A DNA stretch of 64,000 nt. Origin: Prototheca cutis. Its lineage: Eukaryota > Chlorophyta > Trebouxiophyceae > Chlorellales > Chlorellaceae. This document shows positions 33,291 to 43,377 of the stretch, in pieces; the stretch's first letter is position 1; each line of letters opens with the position of its first letter. The notes under the pieces were generated by a model that was not told the origin of the DNA, made no database searches, and saw only the letters and a program-made list of their open reading frames with translations. The translations under genes and the position numbers were made by a program. The DNA lies in NCBI GenBank assembly GCA_002897115.2, contig BCIH01000002.1, positions 1,916,919-1,980,918 of the forward strand, in the 5' to 3' direction.

Positions 33291-35768
33291 TTCGTGGTCT
33301 GCAGCGTTCTCTGCTTTCGAAGACACTCCCAGCAACAGTTGGTGTGGTGTCGTGTTCTGTATGCATTTATTCCCGGCCAGTAACCTCCAATCTCATTACC
33401 GGCTGTGCAGCGCAGGACTCGTGGCACATGCCATTCCTTGCCACCCTCCCCACTCTCCCAGATACCATGTCCTAACATTAGTTCAACCTGTAACCGAGAG
33501 CTCGGTATTGCGTGTCACGGCTGCACAGCAAAAGATATTGGAGACCCGGGGTCATGGGTGTTGGGACGTTTGATGCATCAAGGACTCCGTCGCATCCAGC
33601 TGCCGACAAGAGGCTGCATGGGGTCGGTGGTCTGGGACTTTGCAGCTGGAGTCTGCTCCCGGCGGTCTTGGCAATTTGCTCTCTGAAGGCGAAGCACCAG
33701 GATGATCATCATCGGTTGGAAGACACGACTCTTGGCATGGTGTGAGAATTCCAGTCGCAGCCACGTCCCACGCAGCAAGTCCGGGCGCCGGTGCAAGAGA
33801 GCGGGTGTCCCAACACATGGCCAGCCCAGCGGCCACCTCGGTGGACCTTGGCTGCCCTCCCATGCATCGCACGCAGAGCCAGTCGGGCTCACTGCGGCTG
33901 CCCTGCGCAGTCTGCCAGCTCGCATGGCACGAGGCCAGGGCCAGGTGACTTCCGGCCGATGCATCGCTCGCTGGAGCCCGTACCACCGGGATGCAGAGCC
34001 CGCCACATGCAACTAGTCACCGCGCATGCACCCTGACAGACTTGCGACCTTACAGACTTTGTGGTTGGCAGGCACCCTTGATGGGTGAGGGTGATTTGCA
34101 AAACAAGCCTGGCAGAACACATGTTTGCGTGTGAGGGATGGGAGCAGAGTGACCCGATTTGTGAAACACTCGAGTGTTTTCCAGGTCCCCGCAATCATTC
34201 GAAGGCACCATTTGCTTGCAGGGATGTGGTTGTGGAATGCACTGGCTTCATCACCGATAGACAAAGTACCTGCTGCTCAATTACTCGACCTCCTGCTGAC
34301 ACCTGCCTGTCTGCCGGTCCTTGCTAACCACCTTCACTGCCTGGACAAAGGACTCCTGGTCAGGCTCGACCATGGACTGCATTTCCCCTGCAGGGATTGG
34401 CTGGTTTGATGGCCAGGTGGAGTCAATCACCGTTGATCACCGGGGATGGAGTACATGGGACAATGTCGTGCCCACAACTCTAGGCCGGCGTTGTTTCGGA
34501 TAGACAGTCCGCAGTGTGTGCGTGCCCTCGACCCGCCCCCATCCTGCTTACTCCCAGCGTCCTTGCAAAGGTGCACAACCCCCCCACACAACCCAAGCCG
34601 GCAGCACCGGGCACTTGCCCCAGCACAGCAGGTCAAGAACCCCCCATGGTTCCTCCAATCCTGCCATCACAGAGCCCCACCTCATCCCATTCCAGAACAA
34701 TGCGCCTGCTGCCGCTTCAGGCAAAAGCCATGGGTGCCAAAGGAGTGCACGGGGATGGTGTGGGCCCGAGGGTTGCTCGTCTGCCGGGAAGGACATGCCT
34801 ACCCCACGCATGAGAACCTTGGAGAGCACTAGGGTCAGGTGCCCGCCTGGCCCAGGTGATCTGGCCTCCTGGATCCACACGACTCGGGGGACAGGGTATC
34901 GGATTGCCGGTTGAGCAGCGGGAGCAGGAACAGAGGGCCCTCCTTGGACGCAAGCCAGCCCACTGGTCTCCTGGTGCTGCCTGCCGCTGACTCTGGGGGG
35001 TGAGCTGTGCTGCCTCAGAGAGCCCGGTGACCAGGGCGCTCAGGCTGCCATGCCTGTGGCTGCTGCTTGATTTGGTTGCCAGAACTGACCGGTCCGCAGC
35101 CTCTAGCCCAGACAACTGGCGCAGGGGAGCACCACCACGTGGTTCTTGCTGCTGCTGCAGCAGCTGCAAGGGCTGCATGGCTAGCTCATGAGCGCTGCTC
35201 ATTCCACCTGGGCACTTGGTGCACCGTCAGCAGGTGCTTGGGCATGCACTGCCTGCTGCTGTGGTCCAGATGCGGGCGCACTGCTCTGTTCCATGCATGG
35301 ACGCTGAGAAGCGATGCCGGCAACGGAATCAGGAGAATTGGCGCCATTCGACTAACATGGCACATCCATCTGCAGAGCATAGGTCAATTTCTTGAGCCCC
35401 AAGCCCAAGCATGTGGTCCCGCCCATGACTCATGACACTTCGGCACGCGTTTTCTTGCCTCGTCATAGGCGGGACCTCGAACTTTCCGGGCTCTGAACGG
35501 TTTCCACGCGTCAATGAGAATGGGATGCAAATGCCGCTTAATTGCGGGCGGTGCACATCTTGAGTATGACACCAACACGGCGCGTCTTCACAGGTGGCGA
35601 TTATTCCGGGCCCCGTGAGCCCGATGAGATCGATCGGGCATCACACCATCTCGGAGACCCACCACGTTCTGCGGTGGGAAATCGTTCTCATGCAGCTCGC
35701 ATATCCATGCCCTCTTTTGGATTAATTGCATTCGCATCATTGCGATTGTCCATGGCTGCAGATTGGCC
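33291..35768. other. Intergenic, no gene assigned
   Basis: 2.5 kb between NG8-1 and LSM11. The best open frame is minus 35202-34717, beginning MSSAHELAMQPLQLLQQQQ, Gln/Ser-rich and without a family match; it could be the first exon of an unrecognised divergent gene. At minus 34264-34013 a Cys/His-containing stretch (VFCQACFANHPHPSRVPANH) is also unassigned. Confidence 0.4.
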
Positions 35769-36886
35769 ATGATGTCCTCCAGGATGCCCAGAGAAGGGGA
35801 GCCTTGGCGCGACTTTTCTTCCCCCAGTTTCGATCCAATGGCAGTGCTCCACAGCGAACAGTGCCAGCCCCCAGTACCCAGCGCAGCGCCTCTGGATAAT
35901 CTGCATTCTTTCAGGAGACTACTCCCTCATGACCATGTGGACTACCTGCCTCCAAGGTCCCTGGTGCAGGTATGGATGCTGAAGTGAGATCAAGCGAGCG
36001 TGATGCGGCAGGCAGTGTGTGGGCTGCGAAGTTCCACCGACATGCCGGCAGTGCCTGTCATATGGTTAAAAATCCGCAGTTTGTGGCCTTTTTGCCATTA
36101 ATTGCATATGACGCAGCTGCCGCCTCTTCCGAAACGCCTGTACCTGACCCTGTTCTAGCATGCCCAACCCACGACCCATCACAGGATGGGCGGCAAGGGC
36201 AAGCGGGCAACATCCGCAGTTCACGACGATCGATTCAGGCCCAAATCGAGATCAGAAACTCTAGGTACACCTTTGTTCAATCTCATGATGCACTGTGGGC
36301 ACACCGCCGGTGACAGAAGCTTGCCTACCAATCCCATGCCACCGGGCGCAACCAACCACTACAGGAGAGGGCGGAGCTTCATGGCCAGCATGGTGGACGC
36401 TCTGAAGCAGGGCCCCACGTCACTCCTAAGCCAGGCATGGGAGACAGAAATGCCGGTCAGTGTCGTAACACGGCATTCACGAGGTGTTCGGGGCAAGTGC
36501 ACAGGTGAGATGGTCGCTGGTGACCTGGGGCTGACGAGGCGGGTAGATATCTTCATGATGCAGTGTGTGCAGACAACATGTTTCGCATTGCAGCCATAGC
36601 TATATGAGAGCAATTTGACCGGGGTCCCTGCGCTATCCCTGGCAAGGCCATCTCCTGAACGATCCTCCCATGCATTCGCGCAGGCATCTTGGTGGCATTT
36701 GACAAGCACTGCAACCTTGTCCTGCGTGACGTGCAGGAGTCGTATACTGTCCTGCTCAAGGGAGAGCGCAATGGGCGTCGTGTGCGGTGGCAGGAGCACC
36801 GTCAGAGGTCATTGAAGCAGGTGTTCCTGCACGGTAGCAGTCTGGTCCTCGTGTACATGCCGGCGCCGCCGACGCAGCCGCCGTGA
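35769..36886 (+). CDS. LSM11: U7 snRNP-associated Sm-like protein LSM11
   Basis: Predicted 207 residues from exons 35769-35969, 36185-36264, 36365-36504 and 36684-36886, all phases closing. LSM11 replaces an Sm protein in the U7 snRNP, which directs 3'-end cleavage of replication histone pre-mRNA in the nucleus. The N-terminus has SPSFDPMAVL, the conserved LSM11 entry motif. The split Sm fold follows: Sm1 as VSVVTRHSRGVRGKCTG joined across intron 3 to ILVAFDKHCNLVLRDVQESY, then a basic linker (RRVRWQEHRQRSLKQ) and Sm2 as QVFLHGSSLVLVYMP. GxCTGxLVAFDKHxNLxLxDV is diagnostic for LSM11 over ordinary SmD proteins. The linker between Sm1 and Sm2 is much shorter than in animals. It sits inside the glycoprotein cluster, with no functional link evident. 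Confidence 0.87.
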
Positions 36887-38488
36887 AACCGACATGATTG
36901 TGCTCTGCCTGGAAGGGAATGGTTACAACGAGTGGAGATTTAGGGGTTTCAATCCCGCATGGCCTGTATGGTGCAACTGGTCATGTCAGTCATCTCATGG
37001 GGGAAGGCTTTGATGGGTGGCGCTGCTAGCGACAAGGATGCGGATTGAGTTGGAGTCCTGGTCTCGTGGCGCTCAACAGTGGATGGCCAGACCAATACGT
37101 CTGTATGGAAGTTGTTGTAAGTTTCCTTTTCCATTCTCGCACTGATATTGTAGCATTGACATTGTAACTATTCAAAACAGGCTCAGCCTCACAGTGAGCA
37201 TGCATGACCCGCGTTGACATGTCAGCATGACCGGCCGCTACGTTGTTCAGCAGGCAGTGCTTAGCACTAGGCACCTGTGCCAACGTGTTGGGTCCCTTGA
37301 ATTTGCGCAGAAATTTACGGCATGCATTGGCCTTGGGCTGCGGGTTGGTGCAGTGTACGGGCTGAGATGGATGCATGTACGGAAGCCTACGCCCTCCCGC
37401 TCGTTTCAAGTTCGTCACGTGCTGCATGGCATGGCGACGCAAAGGCAGCACAGTGCCGATGATTGGGCAGCAGTCCGCTGCCTCCCATGCCTGGGAAAGG
37501 ATCAGCAGTCACATATTGCACTGGATGGTCGACTCTGAATGGATTTGCGTGGAGGATGCGCTGACCCCGCATACCGCGGAGTCCGAAATGGGGCGAGGAT
37601 TCAGATTCCGGAGCAAGATACCCGTGTGCTTGCATCTGCTCTGCAGCACCTGGAAAAAACACCCTGATCCACATCACAGACGCGGAGGAGCAAAGTCCCA
37701 TGGCACCCCAGGCAACAGTTGTGACCTTGTGCATCAGATGAAGCAGGGGATCATGCGTCGTATGCGATCCATTGCGGCTGGAGGTTTCTAGATGTCAGCT
37801 CGTCCCTCCGACAGTTGCAAGGACAGCACCGCCGCCAGAGCACACATCCCAAACAGCTGCAGATGGCTCGATTCTCGCCCATCATGCATTAAGACTGAGG
37901 TCGTTTAACATGTGTATGCCCTTAACGTTGAACGAAGCCCAGCAAGGCGTTGTCGTGGAAGGACCGGAGCGTGCACCGCGCCCCTCGGCCGGCACACTCC
38001 CGCGGGCAAGTCGGCGGTGCATACGTGCTGGTTGAGGTGCACCCGGGGCCCGAGGAGAGACTCACGCATGCGATTCGGCCCCCAGCGTATACAATGCCCA
38101 TTCTTGGTCGTACACCGTGTACTATGTCAAGAATTAGATGTGAGGTTGCCCACAAGCCATGCCTAGCTGGCATCGCCGTCTCAAACTCGTCTGGTCATGC
38201 CCGACGGACCGCGAGAGCCTGTCCGCCAGCGGAGGAATTCCAGACGAAGCCAAGCACAACTCGTGTCGACCATGTTTGCTGCACGGTACACGCACCGTCA
38301 TCCTTTTTGTTACTTATTTGAAGTCCAAGTTTCCGGAAATCTTATTGCCTGCAGGCCGGTGTTCCCCACTAGACTGACAGCCGCCAGCATACGCCGCCTT
38401 GCATCCCGCCGAATTTGGAGTGCGAAACACGCCGTATGCCAGTGTCCTGGATACACATACACTTGCCAAACCATAGTCAATTTATAAA
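36887..38488. other. Intergenic, no gene assigned
   Basis: 1.6 kb between LSM11 and the first tandem glycoprotein gene. Open frames here (for example minus 37451-37026) have no recognisable domains. Contains the promoter of glycoprotein A. Confidence 0.5.
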
Positions 38489-38491
38489 ATG
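38481..38491 (+). promoter_or_regulatory. TTTATAAAATG start context, glycoprotein A
   Basis: The 11-mer TTTATAAAATG covers the start codon. The identical 11-mer surrounds the start of glycoprotein B at 40229-40239, while the flanking bases differ, so it may be a selected element. As a TATA box it would be too close to the ATG for a normal leader. Confidence 0.4.
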
Positions 38492-39486
38492 ACTATGGCG
38501 AGACTTTTCATTCCGACTGCGCTGGTGGTATTTGCTGTCATGTGCCTGGCATTCCCAGCCCAGGTGAGCACACACTGTGGAATGTGCGAGGCTGTGAGCT
38601 TTCGTGGCAAAATACAGGCGATAAAAAAACACTTACCTGGGAGTGATGGGTCGCGTGCCATCTCTTCCCTATGTCTCCTCTACAGGCCCGCCATGTTCGG
38701 GATGGCCCTGCTGGGGTTGTGGGTGGCAATGCCCGCCGGTTGCGCTCCGATGTGTACATCAAGACACCCACCACCTGCGAGTGGTGGTGCAAGAACGACC
38801 AGGCATGTGCCTACCGCGTCACGAACCAATACCCACTGACCAACATGGACTACATCAAGGCAAAGTTCCAAGCGACCACTGCCGTGGTCTTTTGGCAGAC
38901 GGCTGTCAACTACACCGAGGAGGGCCCCATCGACCTCGTCATTGACGTCGCGCGGACGGTGGTCAAGAGCACCTTGTTTATCGCCTTCCAGGGCGTTGAC
39001 AAGGAGGAGGACGCGTACTACTTCACGGCCACCAACTGCCAGAAAGTATTCGCGCCCCCCAGCCCCCCGCCATCTCCCCCTCCTCCCCCTCCTCCCCCAT
39101 CGCCACCTCCATCACCGCCGCCCCCTTCCCCTGATGCCCTGAGGGGCACTTACTACATCCGCGGTCTCAGAACCAATGCTGAGCGCAGCTCAGACTACAG
39201 CATGCACCTCAGCATCTTCACAATGGGCCGCATGTCCAAGAAGCTCAGCGTGCGCTTCACGAACGCCAGCGGCACCGTGTTCTACACTGCCGATATCATG
39301 CGCAACGTGGTCGACGACTGGTGGGAGATGAACTACCTGCTGGACAGTGAATCCAAGCAGAAGCTTTATAATGGCGGAATCGTTGAGGCGCAAGCGTATC
39401 TGCAGGACGTGGGCGGCCAGCCATCCAACTGGTACGTCCTGGCCCGCGTTTCTTCGCCTGCACCCCCACCCCCGCCCTCGCACTGA
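38489..39486 (+). CDS. Two-lobed PPSPP secreted glycoprotein A
   Basis: Predicted 291 residues: exon 38489-38563 (exactly 75 bases, coding a signal peptide ending LAFPAQ) and exon 38686-39486, phase-0 intron gtgagc to ctctacag. After the signal comes an N-terminal globular lobe with TCEWWCKNDQACAY (three Cys) and FQGVDKEEDAYYF ending at a fourth Cys (TNCQK). Next is a proline-rich rod of SPPP/PPPSP units (about 39052-39132), then a C-terminal lobe (TYYIRGLR, LSIFTMGRMSKKLSVRF, FYTADIMRNVV, WEMNYLLDSESKQKLYNGG) and a short PPPPPSH tail. The lobe-rod-lobe plan is that of pherophorins and other algal Hyp-rich glycoproteins, but I do not see the pherophorin domain signature itself. Its neighbour B is a tandem duplicate. 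Likely extracellular matrix or cell wall; function inferred from architecture only. Confidence 0.88.
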
Positions 39487-40236
39487 TAATGCATGTCCAA
39501 TTTAATCGTCCAGACTTGGCAGCCCAAAAAGAGAGAAAAACAGAACAGTCAAATTAGCAGATGTTCGAGTACCACCGCACTGGGTCAATATCTCATTTGC
39601 ACTCACGGGCTGGAAGGTGTGTAGTTGCGGGCATGGTTTCTGGTGCCGGCGTGGGTACAGAGATGTGTTGGAGAGCGCGGCGTCAAAGGATGTCTGAGCT
39701 GGCAGCCGATGCCGTTTGGCATCGCCACACCTGAACGCACCGGTGTGCATGGTCCGTCCATTCCGTGACAGGCCAATCTGCACATGCAGGTGGGAACCAT
39801 GGAATTCGGCATGGGCTTGTAGGCAGGAATGAGTGCATTGGCCATCAGGGAATCTACGTTACGAGAATGATGACGGGCTATCCAAACTATTCTGCCGACG
39901 TGCGGCAAGATGGGCCGGCGGGCACGCGGCGTGCACGTGCACTGAAGGGCCGCGCAGGCGGCCATCCGCCAGCGGAGAGACGCCAGGCAAGCCAAGAGTC
40001 GCATTCTCACTTGCGTTAACATATACGGGCGATGCAGCCAAGACGTTTACCATGTTAACATTCAACTACAATTCGTGCAAGTCTTTGTAGGGCGGCTGCA
40101 GCTCGCTGATCTCGACAAGATTGTACCGCGTCGAGCTCACGGGGCTCGGCAGCCCGTCGAGGTCATGGCGTCCAAGGCTCCTGAAGACGACTCGTCACGC
40201 CGACGCTAGTCCAAGAGAATATAGAGCATTTATAAA
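39487..40236. other. Spacer between tandem glycoprotein genes
   Basis: 750 bases holding the 3' UTR of gene A and the promoter of gene B. No coding sequence recognised. Confidence 0.6.
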
Positions 40237-40239
40237 ATG
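40229..40239 (+). promoter_or_regulatory. TTTATAAAATG start context, glycoprotein B
   Basis: Same 11-mer as at the start of glycoprotein A, ending in the ATG. Confidence 0.4.
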
Positions 40240-41248
40240 AATGTGGCACGGCCTTCCATTCTGGCTGTTCTGCTGGCGTTCGCCCTCGTTGGCCTGGCTT
40301 TCCCCGCCCAGGTGAGTCCCGGTGCCCAGGAGGTTGGAACCTGCGGATGCTCATGTCGGGGAAAACGCGGATCAGAAAGCATGTTATAGACCAGAAACGA
40401 TTGAAGGGAATGGCTCTATTATCTCTGCTCTGCAGGGTCGCCACGTTTGGGACATGCCTGACAAGCTCGTGGGCAGCAGCGCCCGTCGCTTGCTGACGAA
40501 TCGAGAAATCACGACGCCCACCAGTTGCGAGTGGTATTGCAAAAATGACGACTCATGCTGGTACTACATCAAGAATGAGTACAAGCTGGTGAACATGGAC
40601 TGTATCAAGGCCACGTTTTTCTTGATTCCCTCTGTGATTAGTCACCACATGACCATAGACTACGAACGTGACGGCCCTATCGACTTCTCTGCGGAGGTGA
40701 CACGCAAAGTTGCCGAACACACCACCGAGATTTCTTTCACAGGTGTGGACAAGGATGGCAACTATTTTTTCTTCGAGGGCAGTCGATGCCCTGAAGTGCC
40801 CAACCCCGTCGTCCCCTCGCCGCCACCACCCTCTCCGCCCCCACCGCCGCCGCCACCCTCTCCGCCGCCTCCATCCCCACCCCCGCCGCCCCCTCCCCCG
40901 CCCTATGCCGCCCTCAATGGCAGCTATTTCATCCCTGCTGCCAGCATCCCCAACCGCTCCAACTCCTACGCCCCCGGCACCATTCATCTCAGCATCGCCA
41001 TGCTGGGCCAGCTGCCCAAGAAGTTCGACTTGCGTCTTGCCGACGGCGATCACCACATTTTCTACAGGGCCGGCATTGTCCAGGCAAATGAAACCAACCA
41101 CCTGGAGATGAAATACACGTTGGACAAGGAGGGTGTGCAGAAGCTGCTTGACGGTGGAGCTGTGCAGATCCGGGAGTACGTCGAGGAGAGCGAAAGTGAG
41201 CGCTCTGGGTGGTACAGCCTGCCCCGAGTCCCCGTACCCGTATACTGA
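40237..41248 (+). CDS. Two-lobed PPSPP secreted glycoprotein B (tandem paralogue of A)
   Basis: Predicted 295 residues: exon 40237-40311, again exactly 75 bases with signal peptide ending LAFPAQ, and exon 40436-41248, phase-0 intron gtgagt to ctgcag. It aligns with A throughout: PTSCEWYCKNDDSC matches TTCEWWCKNDQAC; NMDCIKATF matches NMDYIKAKF; FTGVDKDGNYFFFEGSRC matches FQGVDKEEDAYYFTATNC. A longer proline rod (about 40805-40905) follows, then LNGSYFIPAAS, LSIAMLGQLPKKFDLRL, FYRAGIVQ and LEMKYTLDKEGVQKLLDGG. Divergence is substantial, so the duplication is not recent. Gene B has an extra Cys in NMDCIK and an NGS/NRS/NET set of potential N-glycosylation sites. Likely secreted to the wall; the exact role is unknown. 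Confidence 0.88.
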
Positions 41249-41512
41249 GCATCCCGTCGCCGCGGAATTAGTCAAGCTTCCTGCCTTGCTCGGGGAGACA
41301 CATTAGTGGGACTGGACGTGGTGCGGCCCTTGTGAATGCCCAGTCTGGTCTCGAGCCGCCACGGGCGCCTCAGCCCTGACGCCTGGCCCATGTAAATTTC
41401 GATCATGCCGCGAGCATTGCGCATGGTTGCTGTGATCGTCTGAATCCTGTGGATCTTGCGTAAGAAATGTTTGCTTGTGGCATGCAACTGCAAGCAAGAT
41501 TCTGAGCTGTGG

Positions 41513-43021
41513 TCACATGTGCCGTTGTTCCAAATGATATCGCAGCAGTGGGAGTGCATGGGGTGAGCAGAGCTCCAAAATTGAACGTCCCAGATATGCA
41601 GGCTGGTGAGGGTGCTGCCGGGCTCTCAGGTGGTGGCAGCAATCTGGGGAAGGAGGTCTTTCTGGCGGAGGCAGTGGGTTTCTGTTTGGGGAGGGTTCTC
41701 GGGAGGCAACACACTCGAAGCAGGCGGATGACTTTTGAGGTGGAGGTGGTGGGCTTTCTGGTGGGGCAGGGCTCTCGGGAGGAGGTGGGCTCGCCGGCGG
41801 GGGGGCCGACGGTGGCGAGGGCGAGAGCATCATGGTCTTGGTGCGGCTAACGGTCTTGCCGAGAGTGGATACTGTGGCAACAATGTAGGAAGTTTGTTGG
41901 GCCACATCCCATGGCACAAGGCCAAAGGTGGGGTTCACATAGGGATTGGAGCCTTGGGGTTTGATATTGTTCACCGTTGAGTAAACGGTGCCACCTGTTT
42001 TCACGACCGTCATCTCGAAGATGTAACCAACAAAGCCGATGGTCTGAACATCGACGTACAAGTATGCGAGCTCGAACTTTGTGGCGTTGTAGTAGTAGAT
42101 GAAGCCGTCGAAGTCTGCGGGTGGAGGAGGTGGTGGGCTGGGAGGTGGCGGTGGACTGGGGGGAGGAGGTGGTGGGCTGAGAGGAGGCGGTGGGCGGGTC
42201 TTTGGAGGTGGTGGGCGGGTCTTTGGAGGTGGTGGGGGTGCAACCAGGGCGACTGTCTGGGTGGTGGTCAGATTGGTGCACGTCGCAGCTGTCTTGGTGT
42301 TGTTGAGTTTGTTGCAGTGATTGCCACTCCCAGTGTTCTTGGTGCCCCAGTTGTTGTTGCCAACATTCAGCAACCCTGCAGTAGTGATTTGGGTGTGTGT
42401 TTGGAGAGCTTGGGACATAATCGACATATCCCACACGTGCTAAGCAGTTGAGCACACGTGATTCTCCCATGCAACGGCCCTGCACACCCCTGGCACACAC
42501 GCATGCATTCCCACATCCACGCTCACACCCAACTACCCCCCCCCCCAAACACACACACCAATGTTGCTGTCGCCGGTGTTTTGTGTACCGTAGTTCTTAC
42601 TGCCATCATTGTAGTTTCCAATGTTTCCGTTGGCGTCTGCAGTGCACTTGATGGAAGCCGAGGACACAGCGCATTCCACGCCAATGAGAGCACTGCAGGA
42701 GCCTTTGCTGCAAATTTGCTGTGTGTCAATGTTGATGGCCTTGGTGCCGCTCACGGTGAGCAGCGCCAGAGTGGAGCTCTTATACGAGAGGACGCTGGCG
42801 CGACCCAAGGCTCTGCAGCAGGCGTGGATGATTGGGGCAGGGCAGTCGGGCCGCCCAATGAGGTAAAAACATGAATACTTCTCGACCAACAGCGACAAAC
42901 TAGACAGTGGAATGGAGCGGACCGCCACGCACTTGCAGAAAAGAGTTGGCACTGGACAGCGAAACGATGTATCCAGTTTGTCTGGAATCGTACCCCACCA
43001 TTTGATGACAAAGTCAAACAC
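41513..43021 (-). CDS. NG8-2: secreted protein with eight xNxGx repeats
   Basis: Firm exons are 42812-42559 (254 bases) and 42375-41513. Across the intron they encode GNIGN YNDGS KNYGT QNTGD SNIGL LNVGN NNWGT KNTGS, eight xNxGx pentapeptides, preceded by CSALIGVEC and a CTADAN motif and followed by CNKLNN and LTTTQT, as in NG8-1 and NG8-3. Then come proline-rich repeats (PPPPKTRPPPP, SPPPPP), a globular segment (DGFIYYYNATKFELAYLYVD, GYIFEMTVVKTGGTVYS, NPTFGLVPWDVAQQTSY, VATVSTLGKTVSRTK) unlike the modules of NG8-1, and a second proline-rich region. A further upstream exon within 43021-42850 (FDFVIKWWGTIPDKLD) parallels the FDLFWAPNRKVPADME exon of NG8-3. The signal peptide exon was not found. 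Transcribed away from NG8-3. Confidence 0.75.
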
Positions 43022-43377
43022 ACACTACGGGTCCCGCTGACAGTTCGCATATTTTCGTTTGCAAATTATGCCCATAAACACAGTCTGATTCCGGTTTATT
43101 ATCAGTGAGATCGAACGCTTGTTGCATGGTTGTGCCGACTGACTTTCCGGAGCGCTCGGCCTTATTCAAACGGGCCCGGAGCGGAGAGTCCCGGCAAGCC
43201 CAGAAGGACGCGTCCCGCAGGACACCGACGCTTTGTCTACGTCACCCCAGCACATGCTCGGTTCGACAGCATTTCAAAGAGTGGTTATTGCAGGCCTTGG
43301 AAATTGGCGCAAAAGAGCGTAGGCAGCAGCGAACCGTGGTTAGCTGGCGGCGCCATATCTCCGGTCTGGGCGGCGCA
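43022..43377. promoter_or_regulatory. Divergent region between NG8-2 and NG8-3
   Basis: About 355 bases between two oppositely oriented paralogues; likely carries both promoters and possibly the missing first exon of NG8-2. No element identified. Confidence 0.4.
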
